Assembly (NCBI GenBank): GCA_026874595.1 | Contig: CM049316.1 | Location: 37,621,695-37,685,694, forward strand | Reading direction: 5' to 3' | DNA: 64,000 bases | From: Sipunculus nudus | Taxonomy: Eukaryota; Annelida; Sipuncula; Golfingiida; Sipunculidae | In this document: positions 1 through 13,496 of the stretch, piece after piece | How positions within the stretch are numbered: position 1 is the stretch's first letter | Layout of the letters: every line of letters starts with the position of its first letter | Made by a program: the position numbers and the translations under genes | The notes under the pieces: model-generated | The model's database searches: none | What the model saw: the letters and a program-made list of their open reading frames with translations, nothing else | Told to the model about the DNA's origin: nothing

Positions 1-1068
1 CCGGGCAGATGAATTTACGCCACCGGGCTCTTGGCGGAGATGGACAGATTATCCTATCTCTTAATGGCAAAAATATCATACTGGGAATCCAGATTACCTG
101 AACGATTTTGGATTTTCCAGTGTTGTTATCATCAAATTCTGGTAATATCTTCTGAAGTAAAATTACTATGAGACAAACCAACCAACCAGATTAACAGGGA
201 ACGACGATAAAAACAACTTAATATAGATGTAATAAACTTCGGTACTTTATTTTCTGAAATTTGTTTACTGTCTAAACGGCTCGGTTCAGTAATCGTAACG
301 ATCAGAGTAGAGACGTAAAAAAAAAACTGTGGGTTTCACTTAGTGTCGCAATCATTCTGAATCCGCTACTTCATAAAAGTCAATAACAGCAGCGTGGATG
401 CACATTATTGTAATATCAACACGTATAATACTCAAACTACCATGAAAAGTATAATTTCATCCCGTCGGAGAAAAAACCTATGACGTCAATTTGTTTTGAG
501 AATATTTATCCGCGTCCATCATGCAGTATGCCTCCAAAAATAAAACCCACTGATGCGGTGCATGAATACAAGGTACATGTGTATTATGGACTAGTGTTGG
601 GCACTTAATAACACTCATGGTATGTGCATAATTTGCCGATTTTGACGTACGAAAAGAAATATGGGATTTTATCGTGCTAATATGATATTACCCTGTCACC
701 CTGTCAGGGTAGAGAAAAATAAAGAATGAATGAAAATTTGGATAATATTCAGGAAATATAATATCTCCACACTGGCCGAAGCCCTGTTCAGATTAATATG
801 TCCCGATACCAATAAATATCGCAACACACAGATCGGCCAATATATTTGCATGACTTTTAGGCCCAAATAGAGAAGCTGTTTTAAGGCTGGATTTAATAAT
901 GTTAGAGTGCGAAGATCAGCGTGAAAGTTGATATTTATGACCCAAGGGTTATGCTTGGCTGCGCATCCCTAGCACATTCCCAGGAAATAAGGTCTGGCCT
1001 GCATGCATGAGTGCATGCATGTTGCGAATTTGATATCTACTTTCTTGAGTAGGTTTACACAATCAGAT
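1..1068. other. 5' flank of the monooxygenase gene, nothing identified
   Basis: AT-rich sequence with no coding exon, RNA gene or repeat that I can recognise. It would contain the promoter of the gene beginning at 1069, but I cannot support a TATA box or initiator. The reading frame of exon 1 stays open upstream to 1003, so a longer N-terminus is possible. Confidence 0.4.
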
Positions 1069-1272
1069 ATGTATTATACGACAAGCTGTCTGTTCCTGGC
1101 CCTCTTGGCCACAGTGGAGGGCTACAGATCATTCCAGTCTCTGATACCCAATGGCGACCAGGTGCCTGATCCTTGTAAACCAAATGTCCGCTGGCAAGGT
1201 GTAGGCCACCAGAACGCTCTGGGCGGAGGCGTCAGAAACCCATTCGGTAAAGATTTCCATGAAAATGGAAAG
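1069..1272 (+). CDS. Exon 1: signal peptide and start of temptin domain
   Basis: The start ATG at 1069 opens a typical signal peptide (TTSCLFLALLATVEG). It is followed by YRSFQSLIPNG, DPCKPN, GVGHQN and a GGG.RNPFG.DF..NGK pattern that I recognise as the N-terminal half of temptin-like proteins. The exon ends at a perfect gtaagt donor in phase 0. In-frame ATGs at 1003 and 1015 are possible but would put non-signal residues in front of the hydrophobic core. Confidence 0.85.
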
Positions 1273-4200
1273 GTAAGTTTCAAATGACATTTTAATGTTA
1301 TTAATTTATGATAAATTATTTCCTGAAGGTCACATGTTAGCTTGTTAAAATATAGAATAAATTATAGAAGAAAACGAATCTATAGACATTTATCTTTAAT
1401 AAATGATTTTATGAATTTATTTATTTTCTTCAGTATATTCTTTTACAACAAGCTAGTCAATACATATACAATTGTATATAATACAGTTGTTTATAATACT
1501 TTTATTACGTGTATAAAGTAAATAAACTATATATACACAATAATCTATCTTAATGTCCCAACCTGTCGTTAGGAAATTTGACGAATATCTGAGGTTTAAT
1601 CGAGATTTCAGCATTTTGCTTTGGAGGTTGTTGCGGGATTCGAACCGGGTACATTCCTGTCCGTAGTCCAACGCTTTTACCACTGGGCTACCTCCTATCT
1701 ATGATATTTTGAGGTACAGCATGCTCTTTAACAGTGGGATCTCACGAATTCACGTATAATCGAATATTGTTACCAAATTATAAAACCAAGGGTATTCAAG
1801 GAGAAATCTCCTTATATTTTTTTCATACGCCTGTCCTGTGACGGAAGCATTATGGTATACCCACTGTCGGTCCATTAACTTTTTTGTGTCGCCGCGATAG
1901 CTTTCCGGGGCTTTGATGGATTTTCACTAAACTCGAAGAAACTATACTGACCACCATTTTCTCGAGTTCGATTATCGGCAAAATCCACGCATATTTAATA
2001 AGGTCATGGGTCAATAGCCTACTTTGTGCTGTCGCCGCGATAACTTACGAAATTTATGAAGGAATTGCATAAAACTCATCAAAAATGTTAATAAATAAAA
2101 TATCTCGCCTAAGTTTGATTGCAAAATTTAATGAAACGGAGGTCACCGCAATTTGGGACCGTGGTGACTTAATAAAAATACTATGCATTTTCATAAATCT
2201 TAATATACATATTTACCAATAGAGGTTTTCTCCTTAATTAAATTCTCGGCAGAATTTACACATATTTTATGAGGTCAGAGGTTACCAGGCTGGTTTTTAG
2301 TGTCATATTGGTAGCAACTTTGTGCTGTCGCCGCGAAAACATACGAAGAATCTGAAGGATTTTGATAAAATTCATTAGAAATGTTCATCAGTAAAATATC
2401 TCGCCTACGTTTGATTTCCGGCTAAATCCACGCATATTTAATGGGACGGAGGTCACAGCAGTTTGTAGGAACCGTGTTGACCTAACAAGAATCTATGCAT
2501 TTTGATGAATCTCAGTATATTTTCTTACCTAAATAATCCTTCTCATAAAAATTTACGCATACTTAATGATTTCAGAGGTTACCTGATCCACGACGGGCGT
2601 ATTATGCACGCTTGTAGTGCTCTTGTTAATACTGGCGAAACTGACTAAACATAAGGATAGAGAGAAAATGATGAATATTTGTATTCGGTGTAGAAAGTTT
2701 GTGTCTCAAAATAAATTGCGGTTTTGGTTCGATTTGTTTGTCTTATGTAAGATCTGCTTAAAAATGTTTGATATATGCTTCGTAAACTTGTACCAGATTT
2801 AAAATGATCTCTACTCTATGAGGTCTTGCAAGAATCAAATAAAACCATTTTAGCATAAATAAATTTTAGCTCAGCTGACTAAATCATCTGAGCTTGGTCA
2901 GGGTCCTTTGTCCGTCCGTCCGGAAATTTTTGAAGTTATGGGCCAGAACATAATGCACTTTGTAAAACATCAGTAAATATATTTACTCATGCACAGAACA
3001 TGAGAATTGCTGAAGCAACTTTTTTTTCAAGAATATAACTTTATTTTATCAAGATTCAGTTGTATACCCAAAATAAGATCTGATTTTTGCAAATATTTAA
3101 GTAATAAACATAAATATAAAATCAATACCTTGAATTTAGTCCAGATTTGACCTTGGCACATTTTTATCCTGTTAGTGCTGTTGATTTAATTTTCACAGCA
3201 TGTTTACATAAGCAATGCATCATTTAAAATCTGAACAAATTGATCATGAACTGTATATTTTATTCAACCTTTTAAGCACCATGTCAAGTATTGTTTACAT
3301 CAAGCCAGTGGTATGCAGTGTTCTAGAAGAGCTAGCTCTCAGCTCCTCAGGCTGATATGTAATCACTTAACTCCTTGCCAGCTCCCTCGGTCTAGGTGAG
3401 CTTGGTCAGGCTTTCTGCAGTAACTACCGTGGAGAGCCTCTCTCTCTCTCCAACCCATTCTGTTGACAGACCTGCACAATAAACAAGGTTAATCTTATAA
3501 TTTCATTTTTTCAGCAACCAGCAGTAACTACAGACAATCCTACCCCCCCCCCCCCCCCTTTCAATACACAGAAATAATAAACAAAATGAATCTTATAATT
3601 TCAATGTAAAATTTATTGTATCCGCCAAAACAAATTTTATCCGCCAAAACAAAACTATGTTTTTGACCGAGTTCCGCCGCCGCCGCGTTCGTTTCCGAAG
3701 AATTCCTCTGAGACCACTGAACCGATTTTTCCGAAACCTGACCTAATTATTCGGTCACATGTGAACTGGTGCCTAACAATTTAACGTAGGCCACTGCCCT
3801 TTCCTCTCTGCAGTGTGTCCATCTGTGCGTCTGTGTTAACACAGTAAACTACACATCTTTGGACTCGTTTGACCGATCAGGCTGATCAGCTTTATATCAT
3901 ACATTAAACTAGTTGCTCCACCTGCAACCATTTTGCACAAGGTCCATCTGTTTGTCTGCCTTTGGTTAAAATCACTCATATCTCTGCAGTGGTTGAACTT
4001 ATTCAATTGAAATTTTGCATGCGTATTCAGTCTGGATAGCTTTTTTATTTCATGGCAGGGGGCGCCACCTACATTTACGTTCACGCTGCAGGCATCCATG
4101 CTGGTATGGCTTGACGTATCTTCCTGAGATTTCGCATGTGTTTAAAGGGACATAATCAGGAGCAATATTTTGCCTGCTCTTCCACACTAACAGTTCAGTT

Positions 4201-7200
4201 TGGCTTTATACAAAAGTTTACCAGCAAAAACATCCCAGCACACAGGCTCAGTACCTCACATACAGCGGTTTAGCACCTTACTTTGGCTCTGCGTGTTGAT
4301 AAACACAGTCCACGTGTGTTTGTAAACCGAAACAATCCCGCGTTACCGGAGGTCCGATTGTGAGCCACAACAGGTGATGTTTCAGCCACCAGGAACATGT
4401 ATTTCATTTTTTGGGCCTAGAAGTCGGAGAATCTCCAGATTGACACGTGTTGTAGCCCGGCGATGCATGCGCTGGGTTATGTTTACACCTGTGATCGCGC
4501 CCGGTGCACTGTTTTAAAAACTCGTATACCGGAGTAAGCAAACGGTTTCAGGGCAATAGTTTGGCAGGTACCAATTCATTTTAAAGGAAAGAGGCTATTT
4601 TTCGTGTTAATGCAACATGCTTTTAAGGTGATTGGTCCCCTTTAAATCTCACATGGCTCTATGTCATACTGGTGGCGCAAGCTGCAACCATTTATGCACA
4701 GCGTCTCTCTGTTTGTCGGCTGTGGGATAAAATCACTCATATCTCGGCAGTGGTTTGACTTTTCCTAAAATACTGCATGTGTATACATCTTGGATAGCTT
4801 GCTCATTTTGTGGCAGGTGACCCCACCTTCATTCACATTTACGCTGCAGACAACCATGCTAAAATCTTAGGACTGGATTGACTTATTGCCATGAAATTTT
4901 GCATGACTATAGATCGTACACCGCTCTACAGCATATACTCATATAGCTGACCAACTAACAACTATTTTTACAAGGTGTCAATCTGCTCATCTGCCTAGGT
5001 TTTAAATCCCTCCTTTCTCAGCAACGGTTTGTCTTATCCACCTGAAATTTTGCATTGAGATACATATTTGATAGTTTCTCTTTCAGATAACAGGTGGCGC
5101 TACCTACAATCATGTTTACATGACAAACATTCATGCTATTATGCAACACATCTCCCTCTAATTCCCCTTGCCATACAATCCATGCCTCAATCCACCCGTC
5201 CTACTCTGATTTCGGCGGATACACATATAACACTTAGGCCCATTTTTTTCCTTATTGCATGATTTAATTGTTTCAGGTCACATGTTTCAACTATAACACA
5301 GTGCAAATGCGTTTTTATACCAAATTGGTTTGTTTTAAAATGCTTATTAAATTTTATTTATGATCCTTTGAATTTTAACAGCATTTTAGTTCAGTTTATA
5401 AATTGTTTATTATTATACTTTTGCTCATATCCATTATTCTATATTTAACAGAGTTTCATTTAAATAGGGCAATTTCCTCCTGGCTTATCAAAAGCTAATA
5501 TATATGAAAAACCAGAAGAAATAAGTATATTTTGCATTTGCTAAATTTTTCCTTAATTCAGCTGAGCGACGTGACCCATGGGTCCCTTTTTTCGCAAGGG
5601 ATATTACCGTATGACAGTTTGAATCACAACCGCCGCACTGTTGCTAAGAGATTCCTTAAAGCTCTTGTGAAGCTCATCAAATGCTAATATATCTGAATAA
5701 CCAAAAGAAACAAGTATATTTTGCATTTGCTATAATTTTCTTTTAAAAAAACCCAGCTGAGCGACATGACCCATAGGTCCCTTTTTGCAAGGGATATTAC
5801 CTTATCACACCTTGAATCTCATCCGCCGCACTTTTGCTAAGAGAATCCTTAAAGCTCTTAAAAAGTAAGTATGTATTTATGGTATAAACGAAATTACTCT
5901 GAGGGATACAGCACGAATGAACTCCGAGACACCGGAGTTTGGTGGCGAGGGCACGTTTATCGGTAAAGTTTTAAGCGGAATAACACTGTTTTGTACCACG
6001 CCCAAATCCTAAAATTATAGAATAATACGGCCTATCCTTGGTCTTAGGTCAGGAGAAGCCTTAAGGTTAACATGATTGAACAAGTTGGGTTTAAACCTAA
6101 TGTATTCATGGTTTTTATACAAAAATACCCGTTTGAATTACTTCTCTGTTCAATAAAAGTGGCTCTCATTGGCCTTGTCTTCAGGTGGGAACAATGGGAC
6201 ATGTCACCATCTCATTTCTATGGGTTGGACACAAAGTACCTTTCGTCCCCCTCATATTTTGGAGAGTAAAACAATTTTAACGACAGAGATTTCAAGGATA
6301 TTCTGCCTTCCTGTTTTTAGGCCCATCATATTTTCCTCAATTTGTCAGTTATGCATCTCGTTTCGAGAACATTCATGAAATGACTTGCTTCAACCGTCAT
6401 TAATGTTAGCCTAAATTAAACAGCATATTAAATAATTAAATCAAACGTAAAATATGTACAATATTGTATTGAAAATTGATAAACCCATTCGCATGACCAA
6501 AATGTCCCATATAAGTCATCTGAGCTATAGCGCTCACTCCTTGTCCGTCCGGTTGTCCGGCCGTCCGTCCCCTAACAGGGCACAAAGCGTAACTGTTACA
6601 CCTAGAAACTTCTAACTGTACCCCAATAATAATTAAAAATTTATTCAAAAGCTCCAGTATTTGAATAACTTAGGTATTGATCGCCATGATTCGTTGCATG
6701 TATATTGATCATGGAGTGTTTCAACAGTTCCTGCAGACTTGTGCGGCCACCTGTTTCTTCTTAATTTTTACGCATTTTTTGTGTCTATTTTTGAGACTTT
6801 CAATTGAAGCGGTTGTAATAGGGCACAAATCGTAGCCGTTGGCCCTAGAATCTTTTAACTTTACATCCTGGTAGGTCATAGGTACTTCTCCCTGGAAACC
6901 TGAAATTAAGCCCTGATGACCCATATTTTGTGAACAAGGGGAGGAAACATTATTTTTTTAAGCACTCATACAGGGAGTCATTCTACCCATAGTTCAAGGC
7001 TTCTTGAATTCAGATGAGCATCATGGCCACTTGGGAGCAGTTCTTTGAGGTATTTTTGAGTTGGTGTCCTTCCTTCGGGGGCGGGGGGGGGGAGGGGGGG
7101 GGGGGGGGGGCTTTGTCGGTGCTCTGTTTGATTGTCATTTTCATATTTTCTCTGCAAACAAGGCTATGTGTTCTCAAAGCCAGTCTGATGACGCATGGGT

Positions 7201-10200
7201 AAATTAGGCTTTCATGTAAAGAACATACTTGAAAATAAATGTCGTCTTATAAATTCACTTTAGCTTAAGTATCATAGTTATTCCGGACTTGGGTATGTAT
7301 CTGATTTATAGAAATAAAATCTTCTAGGCATGAGTGAAATGGGCACTATGCGGAGTCTCTGATATAATACACACGATGACGCAGCAGTGATGATGCTAAA
7401 ATTACCACAGTGTTGTTAACAGCGAGTCCCATATGGCGATCTTTACGGTAGAGTGTACCTACCGACCTTGACTTTGGTGGATATAGTCACGTTCTGAAAT
7501 CATTAAGTGCAAAACACACACCGTAGTCAACATAGACATGAAAAAACTGTCATGACGAACACACAGATTGGAATTATATCAGTTTCAACATGTGTAGTGG
7601 TGTTAAGCTTTGTTGCCATAATGAGTTCAGAGGACAAGTGGACCAGATGGATGAACCTTTTAGAAAACATATGTAAATGTTAAATGTATATACGATGTAT
7701 ACGCCTGCTTTATCTGTGTTTGTATACATGTGTATATCATTAATATGTATATGAAGATGTATATAATAATATGGCAACTGTTCAAGAAAAACTATCATTT
7801 GTAAAACAAATCACCTAAATGGTGTATTGCTTGAGAAATGTTTGTAACCATGAGAGCCACTTCCTTCTAGGTCCTGTTACGAAAAGCACGACATTCGTTG
7901 ATAACACGCATAAATAATGTCACCAGTATGTATGTCAGTAACATGAGTATTTTTTAAATATTGGGTAAACCATATCAATATACACTGTATTTGTCTTCTA
8001 TATTCAGTCAACGAGATATTCCCTGCTATTATCCCATATTAGTGGATACATTATATTCACCTTCATCCAAATACTTGTCTCTAGACTATTTTACTATTAT
8101 TTCTTTAAATATTGTCGTAATAATCAGCAATATATAGACCAATGTATGTGTCTGACCAATGTATGTGTCTGACCATCAGGGAGCTTTTCCCATGACGCCT
8201 GGCTTAACAGCTAGAAAACGATGGCTGGATAGATTCTCGCAAATGTTTGCATACATTTTTGTATGAACACCGTAGTGATTATTTTCGGCGCTTTTTACCT
8301 TCAGAAAGTGTATTATTCTCAGAGTATAACGTACGGACAGTGAAATAACAAAATAAAATATGCAGCATCACATGAAATAATTTTCTGGTTAACACTTGTT
8401 GACTGAGCCTGTGCTTGATTCTTGAAATACAGATATGTTTTTTGTCTTCTTCTCAATAGTGTATTATTCTCAGAGTTTGTCTTCTTCTCATCCATATCCG
8501 GATCGATCGTACTGTAGATCACTCGCGGTTTTGGGGACGGCAAAAATGTTGTTTTCATACACCCATCATATGACGGAAGTATTATGGTATACCCACCGTC
8601 CGTCCGTCTTTCAGTCTGTCCGTCCGTCCATTCGTTAACATTTAGTGTCGCCGCGATAAGGTACCGGGGCTTTGATGGATTTTCACTAAACTCACCATTA
8701 CTACTATCAAACAGCTTATTAAGCCCGAGTTCAATTATGGGCCAAGTCCACGCAAATTTAATAAGGTCACGGGTCACTAGGCTACTTTGTGGTGTCACCG
8801 CGAAAACGTCAATAGTTTCCTTTTATACAGCCGTCTGATTTATAAAAAGAATGAGATTTTAAATGAGACGTCTTTTAATTACAGCGATAAAAAAAAACAA
8901 TTGTCCAAGAGTCCGTAACCAATAGTGGCGGATTTACATATTGGCAGAACAGGATGCAGTGAATGGTTCATAATCTTGGTGTTTTCGCCTGCTGCCAAAG
9001 ATAACAATAGCATTCATTTAATTTTATATATGTAACACTTGCAGGTTTGTTCTGTATCGCTGAATTAAGGTATGTGAAAGCGTAGCCCGAGACCTGGTAG
9101 TATGAAGATGGCTGAGCTCACCAGTTGCCAGGGCTTTAGAATTTTCCAATGAGACCTGGTCAGAATTGTTTGCTAGCGGATGTCGGGTGCTCCGTCAGGC
9201 AAACCACTCCGCGCTTATGGGTTTGACGGGGAAGGAGGGAGAAAAGCATTTCTCGTATTACTATTTACAAAAAGCTGGCTGATACTTCTAACATATACTA
9301 TGCATGAGGTTGAACTACATGTATTGACTTGTGTTAATTGAAAACCAGAGAACTTATTCCGTCGGAGTTCGAGCTGTTGCCTCGATTTTTTATTGACATT
9401 AAATAATTAGTTGACACGATTGTTTATATTTAAAAATTAATTAACAGGTATAGTTAAAATAACCTTTCCAATCTGATAGAAGTGGGACGAAACTCTCTGC
9501 CGAGAAGACTCGGATGGAGACGGAAAGACAAATGGAGAGGAGCTGGGTGACCCAGACTGTGTCTGGGTCAAAGGTCAGTTGCCAAAGGTCACCAGTGGTC
9601 TCTCTCACCCAGGTAAGGTACTTAGCAGATTCGATGATTTCATAATAATACTAACCTCCATACAGTTTCACTAGGAGACACACAGACTTTCTCTGTTCAT
9701 TAAGTTCATTTTCCGTATACATAAAGGTTACCTCAGTCAGTGAACGGTCCGTTTAATTTTCGATGCGTGGATGATTTTACCAGGTACTTTTTGATCCATA
9801 TATGGACACGCATCACAAGTAAATGTTAAACTGTAATTTTGTTCGTCCGACTTTATGAGAAATAACTACTTGTTTGTGTTCGTAATTCCAATGCAATTTA
9901 AGAATGTATGAAGAATTTGAAGTAATATTTTCATGGTTATATTGATATAGTTTGCAAATAGCGAACGAAGCGAATAAAACAAACTATAATGCATTATCTG
10001 ATCACGGATGATTTCGTCAGTAGCTTAAGACAATTTAAGGTAAGTACGCTATGCGCGCACTGATCATCTATCAAATGTTAATTAAACTTATGGTTCTTTT
10101 TGTTTCTGAACACAGTACGCTTGTCCTAAATAGAATATCGCAGAATATATATTCAGTATTCATTACGGAAATACAGTTCCTACAGTCAAGCCAGTGCCAT

Positions 10201-11344
10201 CTAGTGTCAATACTCATCATTATTAGTGTGAGAATCTTTCCTACTGGAACATTCCTGCATATGTCTTCATGAATAATATACTCTAAAATATGGTATTTTC
10301 ACTGCAGTGCACTGTAATATGATTCAAACTTACTTTTAATGTGTAAAGCAATAAGTTTTAAATCCATATAGCATTGAGAAGCAAAAGCAGTATCTCTGTA
10401 AATAACAATCGCAGTGTTTCAAAGTATTCTATGTCCTACAGTTATTAAATGTTATTGACGTTTAACGCCGATATTTCAGTATTCAATCTGCATGAGACAT
10501 TTTGACACTAACCTTATTTCTGTAGGAATTTGTGAACCCCTTGGATCCGAAATGTGTAATTCTAGTAACACGTGGCAGATTTGTGAATCAACTGACTTTG
10601 AATGTCAATACATCGATGCACCAGGTAACCTGTGTATGATGTTTCTACCTCTACCGAGATGATTTTATGTTTCCTCATTGGTTCGTTGGTTTGTAGGTTT
10701 GACTGTTAGAAACTAAACTCAAAAAGTTTACCTCGAAATTTGATTAAATTCTGTGAAGGGTAACACCGGGAATGATCCATTAAAATATGGAGATACAAGT
10801 CTCCATGATATATATTAACTCGATGTTTTTGGGACATTGAACGAAATGTTTTTAAAACATCCTTAACCAATGTGAGGGGCATTTGCTTATCATTGCCGAG
10901 TGCCAGAGCCAATCACCGTTATTAGGGCCTGTCTTTGTTTTATATATAAGGCCAAAAAAAAAATAAGGTATGGTTCTCAGCCACTTTTTTTCAGAAATCG
11001 GTGCGGGGGGGCGGTATTTTATTTTTGACCTTTTTTTTAATGCTCCGATAAAATGTCATATGATCAGTGAAAAGCATGAAAATAACAAATTTTTTTGCTA
11101 AACAGGTAAAAGCACTACATAAATTGTACTATTTTCTACTTGAAAGGTGAAAATCAAAATAAAAATTTTTGATGCGGGGGTTAAAAATTGACGTGGGCGG
11201 TGCCCGAGAACCACACCTTTTATTTTTTTTGGCCTAAGAAATCGCTTTCGAAACAACCATTTGCATAGTGAACTGAAGGTACTTTTTAGTAGCACATAAA
11301 GGTTTTTTTTACAGTCTTTGCAAAGGTGTATGTGTCAAGTGTCA

Positions 11345-11426
<82 letters not shown>

Positions 11427-12660
11427 GATTGAGAAAAAAAGGTATTGAACTCAACTGAGCAGAATATTTTTTTTGGCATGATAAGGATACACCTAGTCAC
11501 CCTTGAGCAAAAGCCAATCACACCTGTACCCAGTGTCCTAGCTCAATAACAAGATGACACTTGACACTGACCGCCAGGGCATCAAATATTACCCAGCAAA
11601 TAGCAATTTTCACTATGATAATTTATTCTTGTCCTACATCAGGAAGTTGAAATCCTGGACAAATGAAATTTCTAGAGACATATTCAAATTATATACATCT
11701 TTCTACACTCCAACTTTCATCTACTTACATACAGTGTTTATAAAAAAATTATTAAACTCTAAAATTCGGGACGTTTTTTCTTAATCATCTGATATATAAT
11801 TACTTTTTAATTATCACTGTGACAGTCAATATAACTGCCATAAAAAACTAAAGAAGAGAAAAAAGGTGTCGCGAGAGGATTAATTTTGTCCTCCCCAAGG
11901 AAATAATTTTAAAGACAAGAATTTATTAGGAATATTCATCTATGCGTACATACATTTAAACATAAATTTTGTAATTATGCGCTACGTAAATGCCATGTTT
12001 TATTTTTCCGTCTGTACAGACGTGAGAAACTTCACGGTTCATACAACCAAGCTGAAGATCCCCGCCAAGGAAACTGTCTACATTTGCGCGTCCTTTGACA
12101 TTCCCCACGACCAAGAGTATCATCTGATCGCCACAAAACCACTCATCGACAATGCTTACGTCATGCATCACATGATCTACTATGCGTGTGATAAGCTGGA
12201 AGGTACTGTAAGTGACTCCATATTCACGGGGTTAAAATTTCACGAGTTACATCTTTTCAGTGTTTAAAAGCAGTCCTTGAACATACACGATCTGTTATTG
12301 TTCATAATATCAATTTTTAACATTTCAACTTGCTTTCGACAATGGGACCTCTCATTCACGAAGGATTAATTTCTCTCCAATTACTGTTTCGCGAATATCG
12401 CGAAAAAAAGGACAGTTTAAATAGACTATAATTTACCAAAGTTCGCCGAAATAAAAGTGCGGTCGGGCTATCCGGGAGGTACCAGTGGCTTGTCGGAGCT
12501 TAAACAGGGTTGGCAGGCCCAGGATATAGCGCCTAAGGTATATGCTCATGGGCCTTGTTTCGATTAATAATCTTTCAATTATATATTTCATTTTAAGACA
12601 TTCTTGTAAAATTGTAATTCTAAAATATATGAATCAAATTGGAATTCTAAAATATATGTA

Positions 12661-12741
<81 letters not shown>

Positions 12742-13428
12742 TGTGTGTGTGTGTAGAAATTTAACCCTCGACCTTCTTGTCAGTACATGGTTCTCTTATA
12801 TATACAGTAAAACCTCTAAATAACAACCACCAACGTTTTCTTGGGCAAAACAAAATTTGGACCGTGCCAAATTTACTCGGCCTGAGATATTTTTGTTAAA
12901 TAGTCATATAACCAGGGACCAAATGCATGGCCGTGAACAGTTCTCTGACCATTGTAGAGGGTAAACAATTTGACACGCCAACTGAGTGCGGCATGGAGGT
13001 GAGCAGAGGTGGAAGTTGCCAGGGAGCTGTGGGCGGATGGACTCTTGGGTCCACTGGAAACTGTATAAACGAGAATGCCGGCATTCGTATTGGAAAAGGT
13101 GCATATAAACGTATTCTTATTGAGGTAAGTATTGATTTAGTCAGCCTCTCTTAGCTGATACCTTAATAAATTGAAAAATAATGGTTCATATATTTCATGG
13201 CTCAGTTGAAACTATGACATTTCAATAACAAATCCTATATTGTTTGTAAAGTCATTTCTTATCTAGTTCATTATGATATTTTGTAATCAAATGGATCATT
13301 AACAAGTGAAAAACAAACAAAATACCCTCCTACCGTTATTGAAGGACATATACTTATGCCTCTGCCCAGCTTTTATGCCATATATATTTAATATATATAT
13401 ATATATATAAATATTTAATATATATATT

Positions 13429-13496
<68 letters not shown>

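Larger units (their letters stand above)
1273..9482 (+). other. Intron 1 (8.2 kb), filled with repeats
   Basis: No coding exon is supported here. It holds a tRNA-derived SINE on the minus strand, an element with inverted ends at 1824-2604, a long element with subrepeats at 2864-5595 followed by a 191-bp tandem duplication to 5860, remnants of the ~340-bp monomer family at about 6510-6990, a G-rich run at 7078-7110, and a second copy of the 1824-type element at about 8548-8840. The remainder is AT-rich with nothing recognised. Confidence 0.6.

Noticed and set aside
1621-1698. Functional tRNA gene on the minus strand
   Set aside because: A and B boxes are present but the T stem mismatches and the spacing to the acceptor stem is wrong; a SINE head or pseudogene fits better.
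8319-8798. 159-residue minus-strand open frame
   Set aside because: It crosses the (TCCG)n run and caps of a repeat element and shows no domain.
12542-12823. Frames containing IYIYIY or RERERE runs (also at 32083, 48108, 49198, 53791 and 56970)
   Set aside because: These are translations of (AT)n and (GA)n microsatellites.
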